A DNA stretch of 64,000 nucleotides from an uncultured Eubacteriales bacterium (lineage in GTDB: Bacteria; Bacillota; Clostridia; Oscillospirales; CAG-272). Position numbers and translations under genes: made by a program. The first letter of the stretch is position 1, and each line of letters begins with the position of its first letter. The stretch is taken from contig CAKRZR010000003.1 of assembly GCA_934433485.1 (NCBI GenBank), forward strand, positions 1 to 64,000. Reading direction: 5' to 3'. Shown here piece by piece: positions 7,735-16,206 of the stretch. Below the pieces are notes generated by a model. The model saw nothing but the letters and a program-made list of their open reading frames with translations. It was not told where the DNA came from and did no database searches.

Positions 7735-7959
7735 ATGCGCTACGTACTCACAGAGGATCACATATGGAATGGTAAAGACGCAACCGTGCTATACGGCATT
7801 GCCGTCGTTGCAGCGGGAGAAGATCCGCTCACAATTCTCGACCATGTGACGGGAATCACCGCCGACGCGGAGGCATTGCGCACGCTGACCCAAAAGTGCA
7901 ACGACTACGGACTCGACAGACTGCATCTGCGCGAGGTAATCGAGGATTTTCTCGCGTGA
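7735..7959 (+). CDS. DUF6514 family small protein
   Basis: A 74-residue acidic soluble protein, MRYVLTEDHIWNGKDATVLYGI and onward. The YGIAVVA strand, the CN-x-YGLDRLHL segment and the ending LREVIEDFLA are the pattern of DUF6514 proteins, which are widespread in Oscillospirales and have no known function. It has its own promoter upstream and a terminator downstream, so it is monocistronic. A GGGG-containing site precedes the ATG. Confidence 0.82.
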   Translation: MRYVLTEDHIWNGKDATVLYGIAVVAAGEDPLTILDHVTGITADAEALRTLTQKCNDYGLDRLHLREVIEDFLA

Positions 7960-7981
7960 CCGTTGCGCTCCATAGAATTCC

Positions 7982-8013
7982 AAAGACTTCCACGGATCCA
8001 GTGGGAGTTTTTG
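7982..8013 (+). terminator. Intrinsic terminator after the DUF6514 gene
   Basis: ACTTCCAC pairs with GTGGGAGT across a short loop, and TTTTTG follows. Confidence 0.75.
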
Positions 8014-8130
8014 TCTTTCTTCCCTTACAGTATACTCGTTTTTCACAGGATTTGCAAGTGTTTTTTTCGATATGGCGCGAAAGTACGAAAATGCATGCGG
8101 AAAAATTTTATAAAAATTCAAATCCGCCTC

Positions 8131-8161
8131 TTGACTCTATAATGGTTGTAGGGTTTATAAT
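8131..8161 (+). promoter_or_regulatory. MerR-type promoter-operator of the MATE-merR operon
   Basis: TTGACT (8131-8136) and TATAAT (8156-8161) are separated by 19 bases, longer than the optimal 17. The spacer holds an imperfect dyad, CTCTATAA-N3-TTGTAGGG. This overlong spacer with an internal dyad is the signature of promoters untwisted by MerR-family activators. An alternative -10 (TTTATA, 17-base spacing) overlaps it. Confidence 0.7.
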
Positions 8162-8188
8162 ATAGAAAAACGTACCGGAGGCATATGT

Positions 8189-9571
8189 ATGCGCCATGAT
8201 CTGACAAGCGGCAGCGTTACCGGCGCCATTGCACGCTTTTCTCTGCCCTATTTACTATCCTATCTGCTCCAAACCTTATATGGCATGGCAGATCTGTTCA
8301 TCATCGGACAGTTCGACCCGGTCGCATCTACCACCGCCGTTTCCATCGGTTCACAGGTGATGCATATGCTCACCGTCATGATCGTCGGACTCGCGATGGG
8401 CGCCACCGTTATGATCGGGCAGACCGTCGGCGCGAAAAAGGATCCGTCGGCGTACATAGGCGGCACTGTCACGCTGTTTTTCTCCCTGTCACTCCTTATG
8501 ACCGCGCTGCTTACCGCCCTTGTACACCCGATTGTCTCCGTCATGTCCACACCGACGGAAGCGGTATCCGGCACTGTGGCATATCTCACAGTATGCTTTC
8601 TCGGGATCCCGTTTATCACCGCGTACAATGTCATAAGCTCCATCTTCCGCGGCATGGGCGACTCCCGCACCCCGATGTACTTCATTGCCGTCGCATGTGT
8701 ATGCAACATTGCCCTCGACTATCTCTTCATCGGCGTGCTGTCCCTCGGTCCGGCCGGCGCGGCACTGGGTACGACTTTGTCGCAGGCGATCAGCGTGCTC
8801 CTCTCCCTCGTTGTGATCCGGCTGCGGCGCGCGGAAATGGGTATCTCCCTCTCGAAACGCGATTTTCTGCCGGGGAAGGCGATATTCTCCCGGATCCTGC
8901 GCATTGGCTTTCCCATTGCCATGCAGGATGGATTGATCCAGATCGCCTTTATCGTCATCACCGTAATCGCCAATCGCCGTGGTCTGACCGATGCCGCCGC
9001 CGTCGGGATCGTGGAGAAGATCATCAGCTTTGTGTTTCTGGTGCCCTCGTCGATGCTTTCCACGGTATCGGCGCTCGGCGCACAGAATATCGGTGCGGAT
9101 AAGCCGACGCGTGCCAGACAGACCCTGTACGCCGCCATCGGAATCGCGGCTGGCTTCGGAATCGCAGTTTCTCTTCTCATGCAGTGGATCGCGAACCCCG
9201 TCGTCGCTTTGTTCACGGATACGGCTGCCGCGGACGGCGCGGATGTGGTGCGGCTTGGCGGCGGCTATCTGCGCGGCTACATTTGGGATGCCGTTTTCGC
9301 CGGGATCCACTTCAGCTTCAGCGGCTATTTCTGTGCCTGCGGACATGCGGAGCTGTCGTTCTTACACAACATCACAGCGATCGCCCTTGTGCGGATCCCG
9401 GTTGTGTACCTCGCGTCCGTGCGCTTCCCGGATACCCTGTTCCCGATGGGTCTGGCGACGGCATGCGGTTCTCTGGTATCCGTACTCATCTGTATTATCG
9501 CGTATCTATCCTTACAAAAGCGAATGCAAACGCCGCTGTCCGATGCAGGAAACGGAGGCAGCGCAAAATGA
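8189..9571 (+). CDS. MATE family multidrug efflux transporter
   Basis: A 460-residue integral membrane protein with about twelve helices, arranged as two MatE repeats (about residues 12-175 and 235-400). The N-terminus MRHDLTSGSVTGAIARFSLP and the first-helix motif YGMADLFIIGQF are typical of the DinF/NorM/MepA superfamily. These antiporters export cationic drugs or metabolites using Na+ or H+ gradients. A GGAGG lies six bases before the ATG at 8189. Its stop overlaps the start of a MerR regulator gene (ATGA), so the two are translationally coupled. The operon promoter has a MerR-type 19-base spacer, which suggests ligand-induced expression. Confidence 0.93.
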   Translation: MRHDLTSGSVTGAIARFSLPYLLSYLLQTLYGMADLFIIGQFDPVASTTAVSIGSQVMHMLTVMIVGLAMGATVMIGQTVGAKKDPSAYIGGTVTLFFSLSLLMTALLTALVHPIVSVMSTPTEAVSGTVAYLTVCFLGIPFITAYNVISSIFRGMGDSRTPMYFIAVACVCNIALDYLFIGVLSLGPAGAALGTTLSQAISVLLSLVVIRLRRAEMGISLSKRDFLPGKAIFSRILRIGFPIAMQDGLIQIAFIVITVIANRRGLTDAAAVGIVEKIISFVFLVPSSMLSTVSALGAQNIGADKPTRARQTLYAAIGIAAGFGIAVSLLMQWIANPVVALFTDTAAADGADVVRLGGGYLRGYIWDAVFAGIHFSFSGYFCACGHAELSFLHNITAIALVRIPVVYLASVRFPDTLFPMGLATACGSLVSVLICIIAYLSLQKRMQTPLSDAGNGGSAK

Positions 9572-10407
9572 CGGACAAATCGAAGCTCTTTGGCATTGGC
9601 GACATCGCGCGGCTTTTTCATGTGAGCGTCAGCACACTGCGCCATTACGAAAACGAGGGATTGCTTATGCCGGAATACACGGATCCGCGCACCGGCTATC
9701 GATACTACAGTCCCAGACAGTTTGAAGTGCTGAACACGATCCGATACCTGCGCGTGCTCGATATGCCGCTTGCGGAGATCGCGGATTTTTTGGGAAAACG
9801 GGACGTGGACAGGATTGAGGAAAAGCTCCGACAGCAAAAAAACGCACTCGCCGCAAAGCAGCGGGAGCTTGCACGGATCGAGCGAAAAATCGACAATCGT
9901 CTGCGCGGTATTGCGGACGCGAAAACAGCGCCGATCGGCGTCATTACGCGGAGTACAGTACCGGCGGCACGGATCGTTTGGATGAGCGTGGCGGATTCCC
10001 TGCGCATATCCGACGCACTGGATATGGAGACGCCGATCCAGGATCTCGCGCGCAATACGGACGAAGCGATGGTGTTTCTCGGCAAGGTCGGGGTCGGCAT
10101 TTCAGCGGAGCATCTGATAAGCGGTCAATTCGCGCAGTACGACGGCGTCTTTCTCGTACTGGACGATGAGGACCAATACAGCGGCGAGGTCATGCGCCTG
10201 CCGGAGACGGAATGCGTGGCGATCCGATTCCACGGCAGTCATCCGCAGGCGCCGGCGCAATACGAAAAGCTGCTTTCCTACATCCGGGAAAACGGCTTAT
10301 CCGTCACGGGATTTTCCCGCGAGATCACCCTCATCGACTACGGCTTCACGGACGATACGGAAAAATTCGTCACGGAGATCCGTATTCCGGTCGCCGCGCA
10401 GAAATAA
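9568..10407 (+). CDS. MerR family transcriptional regulator (BmrR/TipA-like, with effector domain)
   Basis: The ATG at 9568 is chosen over the much longer open frame because GGAGG precedes it and the protein starts MTDKSKLFGIGDIARLF. The 279-residue protein has an N-terminal winged helix (IGDIARLFHVSVSTLRHYEN at about 10-29, and RTGYRYYSPRQ), a coiled-coil dimerisation helix (about 85-125), and a C-terminal domain (about 130-279) of the GyrI/SOUL-like effector-binding kind with QYDGVFLVLDD and TECVAIRFHGSH. BmrR relatives bind hydrophobic cations and activate efflux genes by untwisting the promoter. Location behind a MATE gene and the 19-base-spacer promoter support autoregulation. A terminator follows. 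Confidence 0.92.
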   Translation: MTDKSKLFGIGDIARLFHVSVSTLRHYENEGLLMPEYTDPRTGYRYYSPRQFEVLNTIRYLRVLDMPLAEIADFLGKRDVDRIEEKLRQQKNALAAKQRELARIERKIDNRLRGIADAKTAPIGVITRSTVPAARIVWMSVADSLRISDALDMETPIQDLARNTDEAMVFLGKVGVGISAEHLISGQFAQYDGVFLVLDDEDQYSGEVMRLPETECVAIRFHGSHPQAPAQYEKLLSYIRENGLSVTGFSREITLIDYGFTDDTEKFVTEIRIPVAAQK

Positions 10408-10422
10408 TACCACTCTGAAATC

Positions 10423-10467
10423 AAAAAACGCAGGCTTTCCCCAGTCTTAGGATTGCCTGCGTTTTTA
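10423..10467. terminator. Bidirectional terminator between merR and the polymer operon
   Basis: AAAAAACGCAGGC pairs with GCCTGCGTTTTT across a 19-base loop. It serves merR on the plus strand and the last gene of the minus-strand operon. Confidence 0.85.
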
Positions 10468-10468
10468 T

Positions 10469-10708
10469 TTACTTTTTCGTGTGTCCATAGCCGGTCATGC
10501 GCACGGAGTACTCCGTATATTTCGCCATATACCTACGATATTCCTTTTCGGACAGCGCGCCGGACGCGTACAATTCCTCCGTGCGGTCGTGGAGGCTGAC
10601 GCGTGCTTTTTGCGCCGCGTCCTTATAATTGTTTTCGAGATTCGCCTGCAGGGTGTCGAGAATGGTGTCCAGCTCCCGTACGGCGGCGGAACGGAACAGA
10701 CGGATCAT
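10469..10708 (-). CDS. Small helical protein at the end of the polymer operon
   Basis: A 79-residue soluble, charged, probably all-helical protein (MIRLFRSAAVRELDTILDTL and onward, ending YSVRMTGYGHTKK). Its ATG overlaps the stop of the DUF4330 gene (ATGA), so it is co-translated as the last member of a six-gene operon. The N-terminal helix is amphipathic and the middle is rich in E, K and R. I do not recognise a family; a regulatory or scaffolding partner of the membrane proteins upstream is possible but unproven. Confidence 0.7.
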   Translation of the reverse strand: MIRLFRSAAVRELDTILDTLQANLENNYKDAAQKARVSLHDRTEELYASGALSEKEYRRYMAKYTEYSVRMTGYGHTKK

Positions 10709-11298
10709 TGCGCACTCTCCGTATCTTCCGTCGCGTTCGGCGTAACCTCAAGCGGCTCCACGGCAGCGGACGCGGGTGCGGTGCGGATGTCCGTGATGAT
10801 GATGTTCACCATCAATTCCCGGCTGCGAACGGCGACCTCCTTGCTCAGTCCGAGATAACGGTTGCCGTTTAAGAGGAAAAAGCCATTGTCATCCACATAG
10901 CCGGACACCAGAAACGTTCCGGTCACGTCAATGCGACAGAGATCGTCTCCAATGTCACGGGTATTGGCGGCGTACACGACCTCGCCCTCCGGCGTCACGT
11001 ATTCCGTCATAGCCGGGTCGGAGAGCACCTCCTTTTTATAAACCACGCCGAGATAGTCACCGGTTTCGTCCAGATAGAAGGCGGAGTCTGTTTTGAGATA
11101 CTTTTCCGAGGTGCCGCGAATGTCCTTTATCTCAAAATCCACGAGATAATTCGCAAGCGCCTTCGGCTGTGCCATGCTGGAGGTATCCCGCAGGATGAAA
11201 CGCGCCGCCACACCCGCGATGATTACAACAATGGCGACAAGGATGCACACATCCAGCACACCGATGCGCCGTTTTGGCGTCTTTACACTGTTATTCAT
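10705..11298 (-). CDS. DUF4330 family membrane-anchored protein (downstream copy)
   Basis: The start at 11298 (MNNSVKTPKRRIGVLD) is preferred, with AGAGAGGC upstream; the open frame continues further without similarity. A 197-residue protein has a short basic cytosolic N-terminus, one transmembrane helix (about residues 20-40, LDVCILVAIVVIIAGVAARF) and an extracytoplasmic domain of about 150 residues. The arrangement R-x-G-V-L-D followed by the helix, and the ANYLVDFEIKDIR strand, match DUF4330. The function is unknown. A second DUF4330 gene sits two genes upstream on the other side of wecA, so the operon encodes a pair. Its stop overlaps the next start. Confidence 0.8.
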   Translation of the reverse strand: MNNSVKTPKRRIGVLDVCILVAIVVIIAGVAARFILRDTSSMAQPKALANYLVDFEIKDIRGTSEKYLKTDSAFYLDETGDYLGVVYKKEVLSDPAMTEYVTPEGEVVYAANTRDIGDDLCRIDVTGTFLVSGYVDDNGFFLLNGNRYLGLSKEVAVRSRELMVNIIITDIRTAPASAAVEPLEVTPNATEDTESAQ

Positions 11299-11323
11299 AC
11301 AAAGCCTCTCTGCGTTTCTGTTC

Positions 11324-12121
11324 TTATTTTGCATCCGGGATCCGAAACAACGCCGCGTCCAGGATGGGATAGAGTGCGTATTGATCCGTAAACATGGAGG
11401 ATACACGTACGCCGCCGCGCACAATCTGCATTTCCGTGAGCAGTCCGGAATCCACGCCGTAGGTCAACGTCCATGTAGTGTCGTCCGCGGTAAAGGTGAC
11501 AATCAGCGCCTTATTCGCATCGGAAAACGTCACAGTCAGATCGCTCCTTGCCTGGATCTGCGCAAGCGTGGGCAGTCCGATCTCCGTGTACGGCGTGTTC
11601 TGTCCGATCGGATACGGGTTTGCGTCCCCGTCACGATAGCAGACGCCGCGTGCACTGTCATAGAGGACCGCCTCTGTGCCACCTCCGCGATCCGTGCTTT
11701 TCTCCACGCGCGCCATCTCCCCATTCACAGTCAGCGTGACGGTACGTGTGTGCGGCTTCGACGATTCGTCCGCCTGCTCCGTGATCTGGATCCGCTGCTC
11801 GTAGACCGATGGAGTGACAAGGGCTGCAAACAGCGATTTCGCGTCCGATTTCTCCGGCGCAAGCGTGACGACAGTCGTCTCCGGCGTACCATCGGGCAGC
11901 GCGCGGAAGAACGCACCGGTCGCGTCGCCGTTTGCAGCGGTACCGTCCGTTCCGCTACGCAGGGAAAAGAACCTTTCCAGATAGGCAGGCATAGGCAGGT
12001 AGCCGGACTTGTACGCGAAAAGATAGATTCCCGCGCACAGCACCACGGCAATGCACACCAGCATCACGATCCCCGGCCAGGTTCGCACAGACGCGCCAGT
12101 TTCCTGTTTGTCCTCCCTCAT
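11324..12121 (-). CDS. Uncharacterised single-pass extracytoplasmic protein
   Basis: A 265-residue protein with a cytosolic N-terminus of about 14 residues, one transmembrane segment (about 15-37, WPGIVMLVCIAVVLCAGIYL) and a Thr/Asp/Gly-rich exported domain. That domain has alternating beta-strand patterns (TVTLTVNGEMARVEKS, DLTVTFSDANKALIVTF, TWTLTYGVDSGLLTEMQIV), which gives a lipoprotein-localisation-like or DUF-type beta-sheet layout with no recognisable catalytic motif. Its ATG overlaps the wecA stop by four bases, and the next DUF4330 gene starts 25 bases after its stop. Synteny suggests a role in assembling or anchoring the polymer begun by the WecA enzyme; the family is unknown to me. 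Confidence 0.75.
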   Translation of the reverse strand: MREDKQETGASVRTWPGIVMLVCIAVVLCAGIYLFAYKSGYLPMPAYLERFFSLRSGTDGTAANGDATGAFFRALPDGTPETTVVTLAPEKSDAKSLFAALVTPSVYEQRIQITEQADESSKPHTRTVTLTVNGEMARVEKSTDRGGGTEAVLYDSARGVCYRDGDANPYPIGQNTPYTEIGLPTLAQIQARSDLTVTFSDANKALIVTFTADDTTWTLTYGVDSGLLTEMQIVRGGVRVSSMFTDQYALYPILDAALFRIPDAK

Positions 12122-13287
12122 TTTGACTCCGTATCCCGCGTCGGCTCCTCTTTTGCCTGTTCCCTCTTGCGTTTCTTTTCCGCAAGCTCCGCCTTATACT
12201 GCGCGACGGTCAAATCGTCCTCCGTCAAACCGGAATGGCGGCGGCAGTCGGGGTTGCGCATGATGATAAAGTTGGCAACGAAGATCACAAGCGCAATGAC
12301 GGCAATGGCGATGGTTTTGAAGAAGCGTCCCTCCGCGAACAGGCTGTCCGTAAAGAAAACGGCGATCAGTCCGAGGATGGCACAGATGGCGTACAGGATC
12401 TTCACCGATTCCTTCTGGGTAAAGCCAAGATCGACGAGTCGGTGGTGCAGATGGCCGCGATCCGCCGCAAACGGACTTTTCCCCGCAGCGATTCTGCGGA
12501 TGATGGCAAACAGTGTGTCGCAAAGCGGCAGCGCGAAAATCGCCACCGGAACAAGGAACGCAAGCACGGCATGGAGCTTGAATACCCCCTGCACCGACAG
12601 CACCGCCATCGTGTAGCCGAGGAACAGCGCACCGGTGTCGCCCATGAAAATCCGCGCGGGATTGGCATTGAACGGCAGAAATCCGAGGCACGACGCAGCA
12701 AGCACCAGGGTAATGAGCGCGCTTGTGAGATCGCCCGTCAGCAGGATCACGCAGAACAGCGACAGGCTGGAAATGGCGGAGATCCCGCACGAGAGCCCGT
12801 CCAAACCGTCGATGAAGTTGATGGCGTTGGTCAGTCCTGCGATCCAGAGAATCGTCAGCGGCACGGACACTACGCCGAGATGCACATATTCGCCGCCCAA
12901 ATTGATGTGGTCAATGATCGTTCCGTTCCACACGGCAAATCCGGCGACAAGCAGCTGCACAATGAACTTCGGCCACGCGGGCAGGCGATAAATGTCGTCC
13001 AAAATACCGAGCAGAACGAGCACAGCGCCGCCGATCCAGACGGTCACAAGGCTTCGGCTTGGCGTACAGAGCAGCATCGTGGTTGCGGTAAAGGCAAGGA
13101 AAATCGCCAGTCCGCCAATGCGCGGAATCGGCTTTGTGTGCATGCGCCTGTCGTCCGCGGGAACGTCGATGGCGCCGATTTTGAACGCGAGCACACGCAC
13201 CGGCGGCGTCAGCGTATACGCCAAAAGGAACGCACAGACCGCGCCGATGACAAAATACATGGTTTCTACTACATTCAGATCTATCAT
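12118..13287 (-). CDS. tagO: WecA/TagO-type undecaprenyl-phosphate GlcNAc-1-phosphate transferase
   Basis: A 389-residue polytopic membrane enzyme with about eleven helices of the MraY/WecA family. It transfers a HexNAc-1-phosphate from a UDP-sugar to undecaprenyl phosphate, the first membrane step for wall teichoic acid, secondary wall polymer or capsule. Visible motifs are PRIGGLAIF near residue 50, LGILDDIYRLP near 90-100, NAINFIDGLDGL near 150 (the catalytic Asp region), GDTGALFLGY near 210, and ADRGHLHHRL near 270, the WecA-type His-rich signature that sets it apart from MraY. The C-terminus is a charged cytosolic tail. It sits in an operon with four-base overlaps on both sides. Confidence 0.92.
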   Translation of the reverse strand: MIDLNVVETMYFVIGAVCAFLLAYTLTPPVRVLAFKIGAIDVPADDRRMHTKPIPRIGGLAIFLAFTATTMLLCTPSRSLVTVWIGGAVLVLLGILDDIYRLPAWPKFIVQLLVAGFAVWNGTIIDHINLGGEYVHLGVVSVPLTILWIAGLTNAINFIDGLDGLSCGISAISSLSLFCVILLTGDLTSALITLVLAASCLGFLPFNANPARIFMGDTGALFLGYTMAVLSVQGVFKLHAVLAFLVPVAIFALPLCDTLFAIIRRIAAGKSPFAADRGHLHHRLVDLGFTQKESVKILYAICAILGLIAVFFTDSLFAEGRFFKTIAIAVIALVIFVANFIIMRNPDCRRHSGLTEDDLTVAQYKAELAEKKRKREQAKEEPTRDTESK

Positions 13288-13832
13288 TGTGCCGTATCCT
13301 CACTTCCGGCTGTGTCCGCAGCGGTGTCCGTCGTCAGGATCGCGTCATCCGCGCCGACCTCCGTAAGCTCAATACAATAGCCGTACGTGCTGACCTGCGG
13401 CATCATGAGACTGAGCTTTGCGCCGACGTAGATGTCCTGACCACCTACGGAATAGCTGCGATCCGTTTTGACGACCTCCGCCTCGATGGTGATGAGCGTG
13501 CGCAGATAGCCGTCCACGGTCGGATACACCTCTTTCCCCGTGACGGAATCGTATTCGGGACGGCGCATTTCCGTGAACCGGAGATTGACCACGTCGCCCA
13601 TGTAGCCTCTTGCGACCGCGTCCTCGACCCGATCGCCCTTGTGCAGATACGACTCAAACGCATCCGGCATATCGACGATCTCCACAACGTACCGCAGCGT
13701 TATGGTATCTGTTTCCGCGCCGCCGCTTCTGCCGCTCCAGATGAAGATGTACAGCACAAGCGCGACCGCTGCCGCGATCAGGAGAAGGATCAGCACGTCC
13801 ATGACGTTGACGCGCAGCTTTCGTTTTTCCAT
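13284..13832 (-). CDS. DUF4330 family membrane-anchored protein (upstream copy)
   Basis: A 182-residue protein with N-terminal RKLRVNVMDVLILLLIAAAV, a transmembrane helix (about residues 9-32) and an exported domain that includes TLRYVVEIVDMPDAFESYL and IYVGAKLSLMMPQV. The domain layout parallels the DUF4330 copy three genes downstream, though the two have diverged strongly. The C-terminus is a low-complexity Thr/Ala/Asp tail. The gene precedes wecA with an ATGA overlap. DUF4330 has no experimentally defined role that I know of; its repeated presence on both sides of a polyprenyl-phosphate sugar transferase points to polymer export or chain-length control. Confidence 0.8.
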   Translation of the reverse strand: MEKRKLRVNVMDVLILLLIAAAVALVLYIFIWSGRSGGAETDTITLRYVVEIVDMPDAFESYLHKGDRVEDAVARGYMGDVVNLRFTEMRRPEYDSVTGKEVYPTVDGYLRTLITIEAEVVKTDRSYSVGGQDIYVGAKLSLMMPQVSTYGYCIELTEVGADDAILTTDTAADTAGSEDTAQ

Positions 13833-13862
13833 ATGGTGATAACCCCTTTCGTTGCCGTAGCG

Positions 13863-15899
13863 TTATCGGCGCGCCGCACCTTTTTTCCGGCACGGCAAAT
13901 CGATAGACGCGCTGTCCGGCTCACAGGTCACGTCGTTGTTGATGCAGGTTCCCGCGCTGCGTACCGATGCTGCGGTCAAACCGACGATGAGCCAGAACAT
14001 CAGATAGACGCGGTAATTGTACCACGCGTAGTCCGTCATGCCCTGGATGAGCACGGCGAACAGGCCGCAGACCAGAGACGAGGAGAAAATGCGGATCTGG
14101 GCACGGTTACGCGCGTCCTGCCGGTTTCTCTCCGCAGTGGAATCTCCGGCGGTATCCTCCATGGTGACAGGACAGGTGACCGCGCGTGCCGTATACAGCC
14201 GTCGGTACAGTGTAAACACAGACTGAAGCAGGAGAAAGAGCACGGCGACAAAGATGAACAGGCCGCCGATGCCGGTTTCCAGCCAGATTTGCAAAAAGAG
14301 ATTGTGGGAATGGGGGGCTGTCTCCACACCGAGGTACGCGTACATCGGATAGACCTTGTTCCATGCGCCCTCGCCAATCCCGATGCCCGTCCAGCCGTAA
14401 TCGCGGATCATCTCACACGACGCGCGCCAGATATACATACGGTAAGACGTTGAAGAATCGCCTAAGTTCCCGATACTTGTAAATCTTCCGATAATGGATG
14501 CCGGTAAAATGTACGGCAGGAGCGGAATCGACGCCACACCCGCGAAAATGAGCCAGACCGCGCGCCGGTGCCAGAGAAACAGGAACAAAAGCGCCGCCCC
14601 AATCAGTCCGAGCCATGCTCCGCGGCTCCACGTCATCAGCAGGCAAACGCCCATGCAGCCGAGACAGAACAGTGCCGGGATCCGCCGCAGTCCCTCGCCG
14701 TAGCCAACCAACATACCGACCGCCAGAGGGATCAGGAGAATGAGGTATTCGCCGAGCATATTCGGGTTTTCGAGCGTCGACACCGCGCGTCCGCTGATGG
14801 AGGCAAACATTTCGGAATCCACCCATGCTTCCGCCATCACAGAGGAGCCGGTGACATACTGGTATACACCGTACAGGGACACCAGGGTTGCCGACACCAC
14901 CGACGCGACGCTGCATCGGACGACCCATTCCCTGTCGCGCAGGAGCCATACCGCTTCAAAGTACGCGGCAAGGAAGCACACAAACAGCAGCGCCGGCTTC
15001 AGGGACGCGGCGGAAAACGACACCACACCGCCGAAGAAGAGCACCACGGCAAAGGCGGCGACCATCACATCCATAGCTTCCCAGCGGATGATCCGTTTGC
15101 CGCGGAATACCTTCAATGAAAAGCAGAGGAACACATAAATCACAAGCGCGGCAAGCAGCATCGTCGGCAGAAACGGCATTGCAAAGCACAGCGCCATCAC
15201 GCCGATCTCCGGCTTGCACAGCACGAGATAGGCGAATACAATACCGCAGATTCCCAAAAGCAGCAGCACCGGCGAGACGGAATAGGTCAAAATCCCGGTC
15301 ACCAGACCACAGAGAAACGCCACGTTCAGCCGACTGACCGTCAATCCCTCACCGGCGAGCATCACCTGCTCCGGGCGATAACCGAGGATCGACAGAACGG
15401 CACGCCCCGCGTAAGAGGTACACAGCGCCTCCGCGAGCGTTACCTTGGAGATAATCAGCGGGATCGACAGAACCACAATAAAAAGCGCGAAATAAAGCTC
15501 CGGTGAATCCGCCAGAGATATCACGCCGTCGCGCATGAGGATCCGCAAAAGGGACGCGCACGCCGTATACGCTCCGAACGATACGGTAAACACACCGAAC
15601 ACGCGCATCCGACATCGCAGAAACCGCCGCATGATCCCCTCGATGAGCAGCACGCACAGACTGTTCTCCACGGAACGGTTGAACGCGCCGCGCAAGGTTC
15701 CAAGCAGTCTGCCAAGCGGGATACGCCGGAACCAATCGCCCAACGCGGAGGTCGCGTTTTCCGGATAGCCTGTGAACAGCCAACCGAAAAAGCCGTTTGC
15801 GAAAGAGCGGTATATGGTATGCGACAGGCGATCCAACGCGGTAAGGATCAGGCTGCCGCGAAAAAGCGAGAGAAAAAAGCCCCGCACCGTTTTTTTCAA
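13863..15899 (-). CDS. O-antigen ligase/polymerase-like membrane protein (Wzy_C domain)
   Basis: The TTG at 15899 is chosen: AAAGGAG lies seven bases upstream, and the ATG further up would place that site inside the gene. The 678-residue protein has about twelve or more hydrophobic helices. A short cytosolic N-terminus comes first, and the Wzy_C/WaaL region lies at about residues 330-600. That region contains TLENPNMLGEYLILLIPLAV, TWSRGAWLGLIGA and APHSHNLFLQIWLETGIGG, the last being the HSHN signature near residue 530 used in lipid-linked glycan ligation or polymerisation. It is the first gene of the operon, with a consensus promoter upstream, followed by DUF4330, wecA, DUF4330 and others. 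It probably polymerises or ligates the polymer started by the WecA enzyme. Confidence 0.88.
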   Translation of the reverse strand: MKKTVRGFFLSLFRGSLILTALDRLSHTIYRSFANGFFGWLFTGYPENATSALGDWFRRIPLGRLLGTLRGAFNRSVENSLCVLLIEGIMRRFLRCRMRVFGVFTVSFGAYTACASLLRILMRDGVISLADSPELYFALFIVVLSIPLIISKVTLAEALCTSYAGRAVLSILGYRPEQVMLAGEGLTVSRLNVAFLCGLVTGILTYSVSPVLLLLGICGIVFAYLVLCKPEIGVMALCFAMPFLPTMLLAALVIYVFLCFSLKVFRGKRIIRWEAMDVMVAAFAVVLFFGGVVSFSAASLKPALLFVCFLAAYFEAVWLLRDREWVVRCSVASVVSATLVSLYGVYQYVTGSSVMAEAWVDSEMFASISGRAVSTLENPNMLGEYLILLIPLAVGMLVGYGEGLRRIPALFCLGCMGVCLLMTWSRGAWLGLIGAALLFLFLWHRRAVWLIFAGVASIPLLPYILPASIIGRFTSIGNLGDSSTSYRMYIWRASCEMIRDYGWTGIGIGEGAWNKVYPMYAYLGVETAPHSHNLFLQIWLETGIGGLFIFVAVLFLLLQSVFTLYRRLYTARAVTCPVTMEDTAGDSTAERNRQDARNRAQIRIFSSSLVCGLFAVLIQGMTDYAWYNYRVYLMFWLIVGLTAASVRSAGTCINNDVTCEPDSASIDLPCRKKGAARR

Positions 15900-16006
15900 G
15901 GATAATCTCCTTTCCATCCGCCAAGACACTACGGTTCGCGGATACAGAGAGACAGAGTATGTACAGCATACGCCGGAGATTCCCGCCATATTGTACAGAT
16001 ATTGCT

Positions 16007-16035
16007 ATTATACCGTATTCCCCGGTCAGATGCAA
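16007..16035 (-). promoter_or_regulatory. Sigma-A-type promoter of the surface-polymer operon
   Basis: Minus strand TTGCAT, a 17-base spacer, TATAAT, about 108 bases before the TTG start at 15899. It drives the ligase-DUF4330-wecA-unknown-DUF4330-small protein operon. Confidence 0.8.
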
Positions 16036-16168
16036 CAGAAAAGCGTAAATTCTTTGTGTAAAATCCGGTTTCCGGAACGATTTTCGGAGATAGGATTGCC
16101 GATTTCGTGCCCTCTCACACGATTTTGGCAGAAAAGTTCCTCTAAAATGACGGAAATTCTCCACGCGA

Positions 16169-16201
16169 CAAAAAAAGCCTCCGCAGAAGCTCCACGGAGG
16201 C
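16169..16201 (-). terminator. Intrinsic terminator of the rsmD-coaD operon
   Basis: GCCTCCG and CGGAGGC flank an 11-base loop, with a seven-base U-run on the minus-strand transcript directly after the coaD stop. Confidence 0.88.
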
Positions 16202-16206
16202 CCGAT

